Shown here: positions 26,638 through 34,455 of the stretch, piece by piece
How the letters are laid out: each line of letters opens with the position of its first letter
Numbering within the stretch: the first letter of the stretch is position 1
Origin: Bacteroidales bacterium
GTDB taxonomy: Bacteria > Bacteroidota > Bacteroidia > Bacteroidales > F082
Assembly (NCBI GenBank): GCA_017537965.1
Contig: JAFYJV010000011.1
Coordinates: forward strand, 81,608-145,607
Reading direction: 5' to 3'
Length of the DNA: 64,000 nt
Made by a program: the position numbers and the translations under genes
Notes under the pieces: generated by a model
Seen by the model: only the letters and a program-made list of their open reading frames with translations
Databases searched by the model: none
Told to the model about the DNA's origin: nothing

Positions 26638-27570
26638 CTAATTCCCCAGAAAAAAAGTTTTGACCTCGTCTTCCCTCATGTTACGGAAGCCATATTGGTG
26701 AATCACTTCTCCGTCATCCATCATGACGAGAATAGGAAAAACACCATTGTTAATCTTCAACAAACGGATGACATCATCATATATAACATATTGATAACGT
26801 GTTGATTCTGATTCGTCAAAAAAGCGTTGCACCCCTTCTTCCGAACCCATGAAAACATAATAGACATCCTCTTCAGGAAAGCCGTAATACGACTGCATCA
26901 AACTTAGTTTTTGAGCCGTCATTTGGCAGTATTGGCAGCCCGAAGAGAAGATCCCCACCACTTTCTTGCCATCTTGAAGCGGCAGGCTGTCCAAAGGCGG
27001 ATCCTGAAGTGCCTCCTTGAAGAGCTCCACTTGCAAATCATTGCTGGCGTTGTAGGAGGATGTGAAGTTGTCAGGAGGTGACACCAGGAAAACAGCGACG
27101 CAACATCCTACGGCCATGACTACCAATGCGATCCATTGATAGCGGAAATGCCATCCTTTTACATTGTATATCAATGCAAAGAGCGCCAATAGCAACCCAT
27201 TTTTGAGAATAGATTGCCATGGATTAAACTGAAGATAGTCGCCGAAACAATGACAGTTGTCGGTGCGTCCCAAAACCAATGCATACACCAAAAGTGCCGT
27301 GTAGCCAATCAGCATCAGCACACTGCCCCACCACATCAGCTTATGGAAGCAGTTCGACACCAACCCAATGCCCAACACCAGTTCCACGATGATGGCGGCT
27401 CGGGCAACCAAGAACGAGAAGTTCAGGCTGAAAAAGTGATAGCTATAGACATAAATCTCGAACTTGTCCATATCGATAATCTTCAGCAATGCTGAGACGA
27501 TAAAGACAAGTCCGAGAATGATTTTGAGCGTCTTGGCTAGAGTGCCTGCTCTTCCCTTGTCGGCTTTCAC
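26638..27570 (-). CDS. MauE/DoxX-like membrane protein with thioredoxin-like C-terminus
   Basis: 310 residues, GTG start directly after the stop of the preceding lipoprotein gene. Four hydrophobic segments at ~12-150 in the MauE/DoxX pattern (ILGLVFIVSALLKIIDMDKFEIYVYSYHFF, VELVLGIGLV, CHCFGDYLQFNPW). A fifth segment (~145-165) leads to a periplasmic thioredoxin-like domain with redox motif SSGCQYCQM (CxxC) near residue 215. MauE-type proteins act with DsbD/VKOR-like functions in disulphide chemistry. The CHCF pair may be a second redox centre. Last gene of an operon with two Cys-rich lipoproteins. Confidence 0.82.
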   Translation of the reverse strand: MKADKGRAGTLAKTLKIILGLVFIVSALLKIIDMDKFEIYVYSYHFFSLNFSFLVARAAIIVELVLGIGLVSNCFHKLMWWGSVLMLIGYTALLVYALVLGRTDNCHCFGDYLQFNPWQSILKNGLLLALFALIYNVKGWHFRYQWIALVVMAVGCCVAVFLVSPPDNFTSSYNASNDLQVELFKEALQDPPLDSLPLQDGKKVVGIFSSGCQYCQMTAQKLSLMQSYYGFPEEDVYYVFMGSEEGVQRFFDESESTRYQYVIYDDVIRLLKINNGVFPILVMMDDGEVIHQYGFRNMREDEVKTFFLGN

Positions 27571-27804
27571 TTATTTCTTCTCACAATGGATCTGACCTGA
27601 CGTGATTCCAGGTACGTTCCAAGAAGCAGCATTTTCCAAATCGGAGCAACTGCCGGACTCGATGGTTTGATCTGGAAGGTCTGTAGTGGTCTCAACGCCC
27701 ATGACATTGATAGTGTATTGGCAATGACAGACTTTTGTCTTGTTGCATGATGTGGCCGCTCCAAGCAAGGAGATGACAGCCATGGCTAAAAACAATTTTT
27801 TCAT
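27571..27804 (-). CDS. Cys-rich small lipoprotein A
   Basis: 77 residues from ATG 27804 (27813 also possible). Lipobox GAATSC followed by NKTKVCHCQY. Besides the lipid Cys it has Cys in CHC, SGSCSD and near the end (IHCEK). Clear paralogue of the next upstream gene: both share SCNKTKxCxC, a xGxCxD motif, a W and a late Cys. No recognised family. Its stop codon touches the GTG start of the MauE/thioredoxin gene, so they are coupled. Confidence 0.78.
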   Translation of the reverse strand: MKKLFLAMAVISLLGAATSCNKTKVCHCQYTINVMGVETTTDLPDQTIESGSCSDLENAASWNVPGITSGQIHCEKK

Positions 27805-27819
27805 GATCATCAAATTGAA

Positions 27820-28110
27820 TTAGTGATTATTATTATTGTTGTTATTGTTTTTCTTTTTGCTAAATAATCCCCAGAACCATCCTTCATCGTCCTCTTCGAC
27901 ATCCACTTCCTTGCATGTGACATTGCCCCAGCCCACGATCTCTTTTGCCTTGTCGTTGCAGGTGCCTTCTTCGATAATGTAATAGTCGTCACCTAACTCG
28001 ATATCTTCGTTGTCGATAAAAGCAAAGCATTGGCAGTATTTCGTCTTATTGCAAGAAGCAGCTCCCAACAGCAGCAGTGTCAACGTACTTAGTATCAAAA
28101 AACGTCTCAT
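27820..28110 (-). CDS. Cys-rich small lipoprotein B with poly-Asn tail
   Basis: 96 residues. Lipobox GAASC, then NKTKYCQCFAF, EEGTCNDKAKEIVGWGNVTCKEV; same Cys spacing pattern as lipoprotein A. The tail is acidic (DVEEDDEGW), aromatic (WFWGLF), basic (SKKK) and ends in eight Asn and one His. The Asn run is encoded by AAT/AAC triplets (27826-27849), a slippage-prone microsatellite. First gene of the lipoprotein B - lipoprotein A - MauE operon, with its own promoter. Confidence 0.78.
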   Translation of the reverse strand: MRRFLILSTLTLLLLGAASCNKTKYCQCFAFIDNEDIELGDDYYIIEEGTCNDKAKEIVGWGNVTCKEVDVEEDDEGWFWGLFSKKKNNNNNNNNH

Positions 28111-28124
28111 TTTTTCTTTTTTTG

Positions 28125-28132
28125 CAAAAATA
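28125..28132 (-). promoter_or_regulatory. TATTTTTG -7 element, Cys-lipoprotein operon
   Basis: Minus-strand TAnnTTTG match 14 bp before the lipoprotein B start; lies after the structured element at 28162-28268. Confidence 0.6.
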
Positions 28133-28161
28133 ATAAAAACCCGTTTCTCAGGACAGTTTTC

Positions 28162-28268
28162 AAGAAAAAAACTGCAGCATAAGTCCTCGAAGGAACCGAT
28201 GCCGGAAAGACCCCCCTAGGTTTATGCTGATTCGACTGAATCTGATCACGATCCGGCTATGCTGCAGT
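28162..28268 (-). ncRNA. Candidate branched RNA structure or complex terminator
   Basis: Read on the minus strand. Outer 11-bp perfect stem: ACTGCAGCATA on the left (28258-28268) with TATGCTGCAGT (28171-28181), followed at once by a run of seven U. Inside, GCCGGA (28252-28257) pairs with TCCGGC (28201-28206), abutting the outer stem on one side. Two small hairpins lie within: GATTC/GAATC with 4-nt loop, and TCCT/AGGA. An inner CAGCATAA (about 28222-28229) could compete for the 3' strand. It starts 9 bp after the thioredoxin gene stop. At minimum it terminates the smpB operon; it may be a stable small RNA. It resembles no family I know. Confidence 0.5.
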
Positions 28269-28277
28269 ACTTTAATC

Positions 28278-28808
28278 TTATGGCGACACCCGTTTGGAGT
28301 AGGCATCGAAGAACTCATCCCAAGGAGTCGTCTTGTAAGCGTCTTCACCGAAATAGTCAAGGATGGGGAGAAAACGCTTCGTTTCTTGATAACCAGGGAT
28401 GATTTGTAACAATTGCAGGTTCTCGTTGAATATGACATAGGAAGGATATGACATCTTGTTTTGAAGCATGGCCGCTGCCAGTTGATGAACGCCTTTCTTG
28501 CCATTGGGGTTGACCACATAAACAAAGTCGTACCCCTGGAATCGCACCGTGTCGGTACGTTCGGCATTGAACTTGACTGCATAGAAATGCTCATTCATGT
28601 ATTTTGCCACAGTGGTGTCGGCAAAGGTTGTCTGGTCCATCCGTTTGCACCAGCCACACCATTCAGTGTAAACATCCACAAAGATCTTTTTCGGCTGCTT
28701 GGAACAAGCAGCTACCGCTTCTTCAAAGTCCATCCACTGGATCCGCTCCTGGGCAGTCACGAGTCCAACCACAAGCAGCAACAATGCCATGATCAAACCT
28801 TTTTTCAT
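28278..28808 (-). CDS. Periplasmic thioredoxin-like protein
   Basis: 176 residues. Signal peptide (GLIMALLLLVVGLVTAQ), then a thioredoxin fold with active site VYTEWCGWCKRM (CGWC near 50-53), KFNAERTDTVRFQGYDFVYVVNPNG, and the cis-Pro region SYPSYVIF. Closest to thioredoxin_7/DUF255-like secreted reductases common in Bacteroidota. Begins 1 bp after the smpB stop. The neighbouring operon encodes another CxxC protein and Cys-rich lipoproteins, suggesting shared envelope thiol chemistry. Confidence 0.87.
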   Translation of the reverse strand: MKKGLIMALLLLVVGLVTAQERIQWMDFEEAVAACSKQPKKIFVDVYTEWCGWCKRMDQTTFADTTVAKYMNEHFYAVKFNAERTDTVRFQGYDFVYVVNPNGKKGVHQLAAAMLQNKMSYPSYVIFNENLQLLQIIPGYQETKRFLPILDYFGEDAYKTTPWDEFFDAYSKRVSP

Positions 28809-28809
28809 A

Positions 28810-29271
28810 TCAATATCCTTTCAGTTGTTTTTCAATATCACGTTTGGAATCTTTCGTCTTCAAGGTCTCCCGTTTGTCGTAGTAATGCTTACCTCGTGCC
28901 AGGGCTATGTCGAGTTTTGCCAACCCTTTCTCGTTGATATATAAGAGCACGGGAATAATGGTCAAGCCCTTTTCTTGCACCTTGGTCTTCAGTTTGCGCA
29001 ATTCACGGGCTGTCAACAGCAGTTTCCTGTCGCGTTTCGGGTCGTGGTTGTTGTAGGTTCCCTTGTCGTATTCAGCGATGTGCATTCCGACGACAAAGAG
29101 TTCATCTTCCTTGAACATGCAGTATGAATCGGCAAGACTGGCTTTCCCGTTGCGGATCGACTTGATCTCCGTACCTGTCAGCACCAGACCCGCTGTGAGC
29201 GTATCCATCAGGAAATACTCATGCTCGGCGCGTTTGTTCTTGATATTGATGACGTTGTTGTTCTTCTCCAT
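28810..29271 (-). CDS. smpB: SsrA-binding protein SmpB
   Basis: 153 residues from ATG 29271 ([19 protein letters not shown]); an upstream in-frame TTG at 29280 is less likely. Binds tmRNA and delivers it to stalled ribosomes. Family signatures: [59 protein letters not shown], and the basic tail [23 protein letters not shown]. No tmRNA gene was seen in the window. Sits between an outer-membrane protein gene and a thioredoxin gene in one operon. Confidence 0.97.
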   Translation of the reverse strand: MEKNNNVINIKNKRAEHEYFLMDTLTAGLVLTGTEIKSIRNGKASLADSYCMFKEDELFVVGMHIAEYDKGTYNNHDPKRDRKLLLTARELRKLKTKVQEKGLTIIPVLLYINEKGLAKLDIALARGKHYYDKRETLKTKDSKRDIEKQLKGY

Positions 29272-29283
29272 GATACCCAATCG

Positions 29284-29868
29284 CTAAAACCCGTAACAAT
29301 AGCCCATCCTATACAACAATGGCCGAGAATATGGACTGTTCACCCATCCGTCGCTGGTGTAATCCCAACTTAAATTGTACAACAAGGAAACATACGCATA
29401 GGCAGTCGTGGAGAAATACTGGCGATAGCCCCCACCGATGAAAAGGCTGTTATACCATTGTGGAGCTGTTGGATTCGAGAAGAACCCTTCGCTAGTCATC
29501 AGGCAGCTTTCCTCATCCTCAACATGGAGGTATATTCCTCTATAGATCTCATAGTTGGCATATAATCCTGCAGAGAAGTGATGAACAGAACAGTTCCCGT
29601 AATAAGAGTCGAAATAATACTGAAGCGAATACCCTAGGCGCACTCCAGCCTCAAGTCCTTTGCTCAGGCGATAACCGATTTGGGGCGATAGCGTGAAGTA
29701 AATGCAATTGCCCGATGCACCACCCGACACATGGCCTCCAACAACAGTCTTGCCTTTCATCTCCAAAGGAGCATTGGATCCATACGACCAGTCCGACCAT
29801 TGTGCCATGGTACGAAATGGCAAGAATGCCATGGACAAGAACAAAAAGAAGGCGAATAATTTCTTCAT
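29284..29868 (-). CDS. Outer-membrane beta-barrel protein, unknown
   Basis: 194 residues from ATG 29868 (MKKLFAFFLFLSMAFLPFRTMAQ signal peptide); the frame's earlier codons lie in the promoter. Alternating hydrophobic/aromatic strands (NCIYFTLSPQIGYRLSKGLEAGVRLGYSLQYYF, YAYVSLLYNLSWDY) and a C-terminal aromatic (MGYCYGF) fit a small outer-membrane barrel. Function unknown. First gene of the operon leading to smpB and the thioredoxin. Confidence 0.75.
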   Translation of the reverse strand: MKKLFAFFLFLSMAFLPFRTMAQWSDWSYGSNAPLEMKGKTVVGGHVSGGASGNCIYFTLSPQIGYRLSKGLEAGVRLGYSLQYYFDSYYGNCSVHHFSAGLYANYEIYRGIYLHVEDEESCLMTSEGFFSNPTAPQWYNSLFIGGGYRQYFSTTAYAYVSLLYNLSWDYTSDGWVNSPYSRPLLYRMGYCYGF

Positions 29869-29886
29869 TGAAATACTATTAGACGG

Positions 29887-29894
29887 CAAAGATA
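29887..29894 (-). promoter_or_regulatory. TATCTTTG -7 element, OMP-smpB-thioredoxin operon
   Basis: Consensus element 18 bp before the OMP start at 29868; it overlaps the frame's earlier possible start and rules it out. Confidence 0.65.
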
Positions 29895-29969
29895 GTTAAT
29901 AAATCATTCTCGCAAGGAAAAATATAGAGGGGGAGTTTGAAAAACAGCCCCTGTTTCTTAATAATTATC

Positions 29970-29977
29970 TATTTTTG
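29970..29977 (+). promoter_or_regulatory. TATTTTTG -7 element, beta-helix lipoprotein
   Basis: TAnnTTTG match 16 bp upstream of the start codon; divergent from the OMP promoter. Confidence 0.6.
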
Positions 29978-29993
29978 TGCCAAATTTCGCTGA

Positions 29994-31436
29994 ATGAAAC
30001 GTTTTTTCCCCATACTGCTCTTTTGTCTGGCTCTTCTTGGCTCCTGCAAGAAGGAGAACACCATCAGCACCGATCCTTCATACAAATTGGCTTTTTCAGT
30101 CGATACTGTGCTGTTCGACACCATCTTCACCAGCCTGGGTTCTTCAACACATCAGCTGAAGATCTACAACAACTACCAGGAAGACCTTGTTATCAGCAAG
30201 ATACGTCTGATGGGCGGTGAATCGTCACGATTCAGGATCAATGTCGATGGCGAAGTTGGAACGGACTTCTCCGACAAGACCATCCCTGCGAACGACAGTC
30301 TTTATACCTTCTTGAATGTCACTATCGACCCCAATGACACGAATACGCCATTTGTCGTTGAAGACAGCCTCTTGTTCATTACCAATGGCAACAACCAAAT
30401 GATCAAATTGGTCGCATGGGGACAAAACGCGAACTACATTATTGCCGACCAGTCAATCTCGATGTTGAGATACCCCTTCAAGATTGTTGCTGACAGTTTG
30501 GAAACCACGCATTGGACTAACGAGAGACCCTATGTCATCTATGGCTATGCTCTGATCAATTCGTATGGCACCTTGCACATTCATGAAGGCACACACATCT
30601 ATGTCCATGACAAAAGCGGCATCCTCTCTTGGAGCGATGGGCAGCTGATTGTGGAAGGAACGGCCGAGAATCCTGTGATCATAGAAGGTGACCGTCTGGA
30701 GCCGTATTTCAAGAACCAGTCTGGACAATGGGATCGCATCTGGCTCATGGATGGCCGTCCCGGTGCTGACCACCGCATCGAACACGCCATTATCCGCAAT
30801 GCATTTATCGGCATCCAGCCACAGTCGTTCCTGAAGCCTACCCAAGCGGCGCTATACCTTAACAACTGTATCATTGAGAATCATTCTGGAATCGGTATCT
30901 ACGCCGTGCTTTACGCCATTGAAGCCAACAATTTGGTTATCGACAACTGTGGACAGTATGCCTTTGCCATCGAATTGGGGGGAGAGTACTATTTACGGCA
31001 CAGTACCATCGCCAACTACTGGTGGTCATCCCCTCGCACCACGAACTCACTCTTTTTCAACAACTACTATGATGATGAATCAGGTGAACGCTATGAGTAT
31101 CCTTTCCATTTCGAGATGGGGAACAGCATAGTTTATGGTACGGCACAAGAGGAGTTTGGCACCAACCTCAGCGCCAGTGAAGTTGACACCACTTACCTTT
31201 TCGACCATTGTCTTTTCAAGAGCGATTGTAACAGCAACGACCTTCCAGGGTTCTCTAATTGTATCTTTAATCAGGATCCTATGTTTGTGGACTATCGCAA
31301 CTACGACTACCATCTCAGCGATATCCTCTCTCCTGCAGTTGGAGCAGGCAGTCCAGCTATTGGCGCACTTGTCCCTTACGACCTTGATGGCAAAAGCCGC
31401 CTGTACACTCCTGATCTAGGAGCCTATCAATATTGA
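29994..31436 (+). CDS. Right-handed beta-helix lipoprotein
   Basis: 480 residues. Lipoprotein signal (MKRFFPILLFCLALLGSC, Cys18) followed by KKENTISTDPSYKL. Residues ~30-150 look like an Ig-like beta domain (LAFSVDTVLFDTIFTSLGSSTHQLKIYNNYQEDLVIS). From ~165 on there is a parallel beta-helix with stacked Asn/Ile turns (GTLHIHEGTHIYVH, AALYLNNCIIENHSGIGIYAV, NNLVIDNCGQYAFAIELGG), ending with PDLGAYQY, a motif frequent at the end of such proteins. No sorting tail. Conserved in Bacteroidota but of unknown function. Overlaps the convergent lpxD by 10 bp. Confidence 0.82.
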   Translation: MKRFFPILLFCLALLGSCKKENTISTDPSYKLAFSVDTVLFDTIFTSLGSSTHQLKIYNNYQEDLVISKIRLMGGESSRFRINVDGEVGTDFSDKTIPANDSLYTFLNVTIDPNDTNTPFVVEDSLLFITNGNNQMIKLVAWGQNANYIIADQSISMLRYPFKIVADSLETTHWTNERPYVIYGYALINSYGTLHIHEGTHIYVHDKSGILSWSDGQLIVEGTAENPVIIEGDRLEPYFKNQSGQWDRIWLMDGRPGADHRIEHAIIRNAFIGIQPQSFLKPTQAALYLNNCIIENHSGIGIYAVLYAIEANNLVIDNCGQYAFAIELGGEYYLRHSTIANYWWSSPRTTNSLFFNNYYDDESGERYEYPFHFEMGNSIVYGTAQEEFGTNLSASEVDTTYLFDHCLFKSDCNSNDLPGFSNCIFNQDPMFVDYRNYDYHLSDILSPAVGAGSPAIGALVPYDLDGKSRLYTPDLGAYQY

Positions 31437-32380
31437 TTGGGATTTTCGGTCTTGTTATAGTATTCCCTTAAGAAATCGGGCAGTTTGCGCATGGCAGCTT
31501 GTTCGCGCCATTGTTTGCGCACGTCTTGGGCAGGCACTCCGAAGACTGCTTTCCCTGGTTCGATATTCTTATCCACAGCAGATGTAGCCAGCACTACTGC
31601 ACCCTCGCCTATCACAAGGTCCTTGTTTACGCACACGCGACCCCAAAGGATGACATCGTCCTCGATACGAGTGACACCTGCAATAGCGGCATGGCTGCCG
31701 ATAAGACAGTTGCGACCGATGTAACTGTCATGTCCGACTTGACAATGGTTGTCCATCTTGGTGCCGCGACGAATGGTGGTGTCGGAAGTCACGCCTTTGT
31801 CGATACTGCAGAGGGCACCTATTTCCACATCATCCTCGATAACCACACGGCCGAACGACTCGAATTTCTTATAGCTGTCGGAGCGTCGTTGGAAATAATA
31901 GGCATCGGCGCCGATGATACTTCCTGAGTGGATGGTCACATTATCGCCAATCACGCAGTAGTCATAAATGGTGACATTGGGATGGATGAGGCAGTTCTTT
32001 CCTATTTTGGTATGGTTCCCGACGAATGAGCCGGGCATGATGACGGTCCCTTCCCCGATCTCGGCCGATGGGCTGATGGCTTGGGTACAAGGCTCAATGG
32101 GACGGTAATGCCGCATTGCCCTAAGGAAGGCATCGAAGGGGTCGTCATGAATTAGCAGGGCCTTGCCCTCAGGACAATCGACGTGTTTGTTGATAAGCAC
32201 GACAGTGGCAGCTGAGTTCAAGGCCTTGCCGTAATATTTAGGATGATCCACAAAAGTAACATCGCCCGACTCCACTTTATGGATTTCGTTGAAGCCAGTG
32301 ATCGGGAAGTTAGGATCCCCGACATATTGAGCGCCAATGAGATCGGCGATTTTCTTTAATGTGGTCCGAGGTATTTTCAT
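31427..32380 (-). CDS. lpxD: UDP-3-O-acylglucosamine N-acyltransferase (LpxD-type)
   Basis: 317 residues from ATG 32380, which shares an A with the efp stop (TAATG); upstream in-frame codons lie inside efp. Transfers a 3-hydroxyacyl chain to UDP-3-O-acyl-GlcN in lipid A synthesis. N-terminal substrate-binding domain, then left-handed beta-helix hexapeptide repeats (ISPSAEIGEGTVIMPGSFVGNHTKIG), catalytic-His region KMDNHCQVGHDSYIGRNCLIG, and C-terminal VPAQDVRKQWREQAAMRKLP. The usual IGxDGFGF motif is IGADAYYFQRRSDS here, so this may be a divergent LpxD paralogue. Confidence 0.86.
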   Translation of the reverse strand: MKIPRTTLKKIADLIGAQYVGDPNFPITGFNEIHKVESGDVTFVDHPKYYGKALNSAATVVLINKHVDCPEGKALLIHDDPFDAFLRAMRHYRPIEPCTQAISPSAEIGEGTVIMPGSFVGNHTKIGKNCLIHPNVTIYDYCVIGDNVTIHSGSIIGADAYYFQRRSDSYKKFESFGRVVIEDDVEIGALCSIDKGVTSDTTIRRGTKMDNHCQVGHDSYIGRNCLIGSHAAIAGVTRIEDDVILWGRVCVNKDLVIGEGAVVLATSAVDKNIEPGKAVFGVPAQDVRKQWREQAAMRKLPDFLREYYNKTENPNQY

Positions 32381-32943
32381 TAGGCTTTCACACGTTCGCA
32401 ATATTCACCTGTACGGGTGTCAACCCTGATCATGTCATCGGTGTTGATGAACAGCGGCACGCGCACCATGGCACCAGTCTCGACAGTAGCTTCCTTCAGC
32501 GCATTGGTAGCAGTGTTGCCCTTTTCGCCAGGCTCGGTGTAAGTCACCTTGAGGACGGTCTTCACCGGCATCTCAGCATACAGGATGGTCTCCGTGGAAG
32601 CATCCACCACAACGTCAACGATGTCGTTTTCCTTCATGAACTTCACTCCAGTGATGTTGTCCTCGGCAATCGGGATCTGATCATAGGTCTCAGTGTGCAT
32701 GAAGATGAAATCCTCACCTTCCTTGTATAAATACTGGTAAGGACGGTGCTCGACGCGAACCTCTTCCAGTTTCACACCGATATCGAATCTCTTTTCAAGT
32801 ACATTGCCGCTGAGAACGTCCTTCAGCTTGATACGCATGATAGTGTTGCCCTTACCAGGCTTAACGTGTTGGAAGTCAATGCAGAAATAAATCTTTCCAT
32901 CCATACGGATAGCACTTCCGATCTTTACATCTTGACTAAGCAT
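32380..32943 (-). CDS. efp: Translation elongation factor P
   Basis: 187 residues, normal length. Relieves ribosome stalling at polyproline. Three-domain EF-P: KOW-like N-terminus with the loop HVKPGKGN (the usually modified Lys is K31), then RPYQYLYKEGEDFIFMHTETYDQIPI and the C-terminal signature GNTATNALKEATVETGAMVRVPLFINTDDMIRVDTRTGEYCERV. Own promoter at 32983-32990; co-transcribed with lpxD. Confidence 0.97.
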   Translation of the reverse strand: MLSQDVKIGSAIRMDGKIYFCIDFQHVKPGKGNTIMRIKLKDVLSGNVLEKRFDIGVKLEEVRVEHRPYQYLYKEGEDFIFMHTETYDQIPIAEDNITGVKFMKENDIVDVVVDASTETILYAEMPVKTVLKVTYTEPGEKGNTATNALKEATVETGAMVRVPLFINTDDMIRVDTRTGEYCERVKA

Positions 32944-32982
32944 ATTTAACTATTTTATTATTTAAGATTTAAAACAAAGGTG

Positions 32983-32990
32983 CAAAAATA
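32983..32990 (-). promoter_or_regulatory. TATTTTTG -7 element, efp-lpxD operon
   Basis: Minus-strand element about 40 bp before the efp start codon. Confidence 0.6.
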
Positions 32991-33047
32991 TAGAGATTTG
33001 ATGAAACAATCAAGTTTTTGTGATTTTTTTCAACAAAAAAGCTCGTT

Positions 33048-33338
33048 TCAACTGAAAACGATGTCGGTGATGACTTCCTTGCCTACCAGCGCGTTGAGGT
33101 TTTTTCGCAATACCGACTTGGAGAAACCCAGTTCCGTCCGAAGGCTGTCGGAACTCATCTTGACGAAAAGTACATGGTTTTTGATGTACAGCTCTTTGGT
33201 GTATTGCGCAATGAAGGGTCCCACCACACTGTTCCATCCCTTGATGACTGACACTTCATCAAGATAGCCGGGGCCTTTGCGTTCTTCATAAAAGGCCTTG
33301 ATCAGCTCGCCCACCGTGTTTTGGTTCGGATCATTCAT
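33048..33338 (-). CDS. DUF721 (DciA-like) protein
   Basis: 96 residues from ATG 33338 (MNDPNQNTVGELIKAFYEERKGPGYLDEV); the longer frame is a read-in from recF. DUF721 signatures: W..VVGPFIAQYT, VLFVKMSSDSLRTELGFSKSVLRKNLN. DUF721 proteins next to dnaA/recF genes in other phyla include the helicase-loading factor DciA, so a replication-associated role is possible. Overlaps the recF 3' end by 8 bp. Confidence 0.83.
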   Translation of the reverse strand: MNDPNQNTVGELIKAFYEERKGPGYLDEVSVIKGWNSVVGPFIAQYTKELYIKNHVLFVKMSSDSLRTELGFSKSVLRKNLNALVGKEVITDIVFS

Positions 33339-34446
33339 GGTCAACAGGATGGATTTGTCCGGCATCCACCTCGAAGATCTTATGGTGGATATCGGTGTCT
33401 TCAAAAAGTCGTTCGATACGTTGCCGTTGGGTATCGGTAATGAACACCTGTCCGAAATGGTCGTCACCTACCAGACGCACCAACTTCATGACACGTTGGT
33501 CGTCGAGCTTGTCAAAGATATCGTCAAGAAGCAGGATGGGCTTGTAGCCGATTTTCTGGTAGTTGTATTCGAACTGTGCCAAGCGGATGGAAACCACAAA
33601 CGATTTTTGCTGTCCCTGTGAACCGAACTTCTTCAGCGGATGTCCATCTAGGCAAAACTCCAAGTCGTCCTTGTGAATTCCCACGTTGGTATAACATGAA
33701 CAGGTGTCTTGCTGGAGGTTTTCATCCAACAGTTGATGTAGCGGCTTTTCATCAAGTTTTGAAAGATAACTCACCTCTACCCGCTCTTTCCCTCCCGAGA
33801 CCACCTCGTAATACTGTTGGAAGATAGGTCGGAAAGCTTCCAAGAACTGGTGGCGTTTAGCATGGATGTCGTCGGCGCAAACACACAACTGGTCGTCCCA
33901 TAGTTGTAACAAGGAACGGTCGAAATGCCTACTGTCGGCGAACTGCCTTAGTTGCATGTTGCGTTGCAAAAGGGCTCGGTTATATTTCAGCAGTGCATTG
34001 AGATAAAGCGGATCGAATTGTGAGATCACTCCGTCGATGAACTTGCGTCTAAGGTCACTACCCTCATTGATCAAGTCACGGTCGTAAGGCGAAATCATCA
34101 CCAGGGGGAACTTCCCAATATGGTCGGCCAAGCGTTCGTATTCCTTCTTGTTGAGACGGAATGATTTCTTCATGTCCTTCTTTTGAACACAGGAAACCAT
34201 ATCCTGTTCCTTGTGGTCAAATCCATATATGCCATGGATGCTGAAGAAGTCCTGTCCATGCCGGATATTGAGCTTGTCGGCGGCACTGAAAAAACTTTTG
34301 CAAAAAGAAAGATAATAGATGGAATCGAGTATGTTTGTCTTTCCTGCTCCGTTGAGTCCGACAAAACAATTCACTTTCTCCGAAAAAGCCAGTTCAGCCG
34401 ATTCGCAGTTCTTGAAATTGGTCAGTCGCAGTTCTTTCAGATACAT
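33331..34446 (-). CDS. recF: DNA repair/recombination ATPase RecF
   Basis: 371 residues. SMC-like ABC ATPase that loads RecA at gapped DNA. Walker A GLNGAGKTN (30-38), signature-like QGQQKSFVVSIRLAQF, Walker B PILLLDDIFDKLDDQR. N-terminus MYLKELRLTNFKNCE is canonical. In the nusB-porQ-recF-DUF721 operon; starts 9 bp after porQ ends. Confidence 0.96.
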   Translation of the reverse strand: MYLKELRLTNFKNCESAELAFSEKVNCFVGLNGAGKTNILDSIYYLSFCKSFFSAADKLNIRHGQDFFSIHGIYGFDHKEQDMVSCVQKKDMKKSFRLNKKEYERLADHIGKFPLVMISPYDRDLINEGSDLRRKFIDGVISQFDPLYLNALLKYNRALLQRNMQLRQFADSRHFDRSLLQLWDDQLCVCADDIHAKRHQFLEAFRPIFQQYYEVVSGGKERVEVSYLSKLDEKPLHQLLDENLQQDTCSCYTNVGIHKDDLEFCLDGHPLKKFGSQGQQKSFVVSIRLAQFEYNYQKIGYKPILLLDDIFDKLDDQRVMKLVRLVGDDHFGQVFITDTQRQRIERLFEDTDIHHKIFEVDAGQIHPVDHE

Positions 34447-34455
34447 TACGGAAAG

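Noticed and set aside
28162-28268. SRP RNA, tmRNA or hammerhead ribozyme
   Set aside because: No SRP apical motif, no tRNA-like domain or tag frame, and no hammerhead CUGAUGA/GAAA core on either strand.
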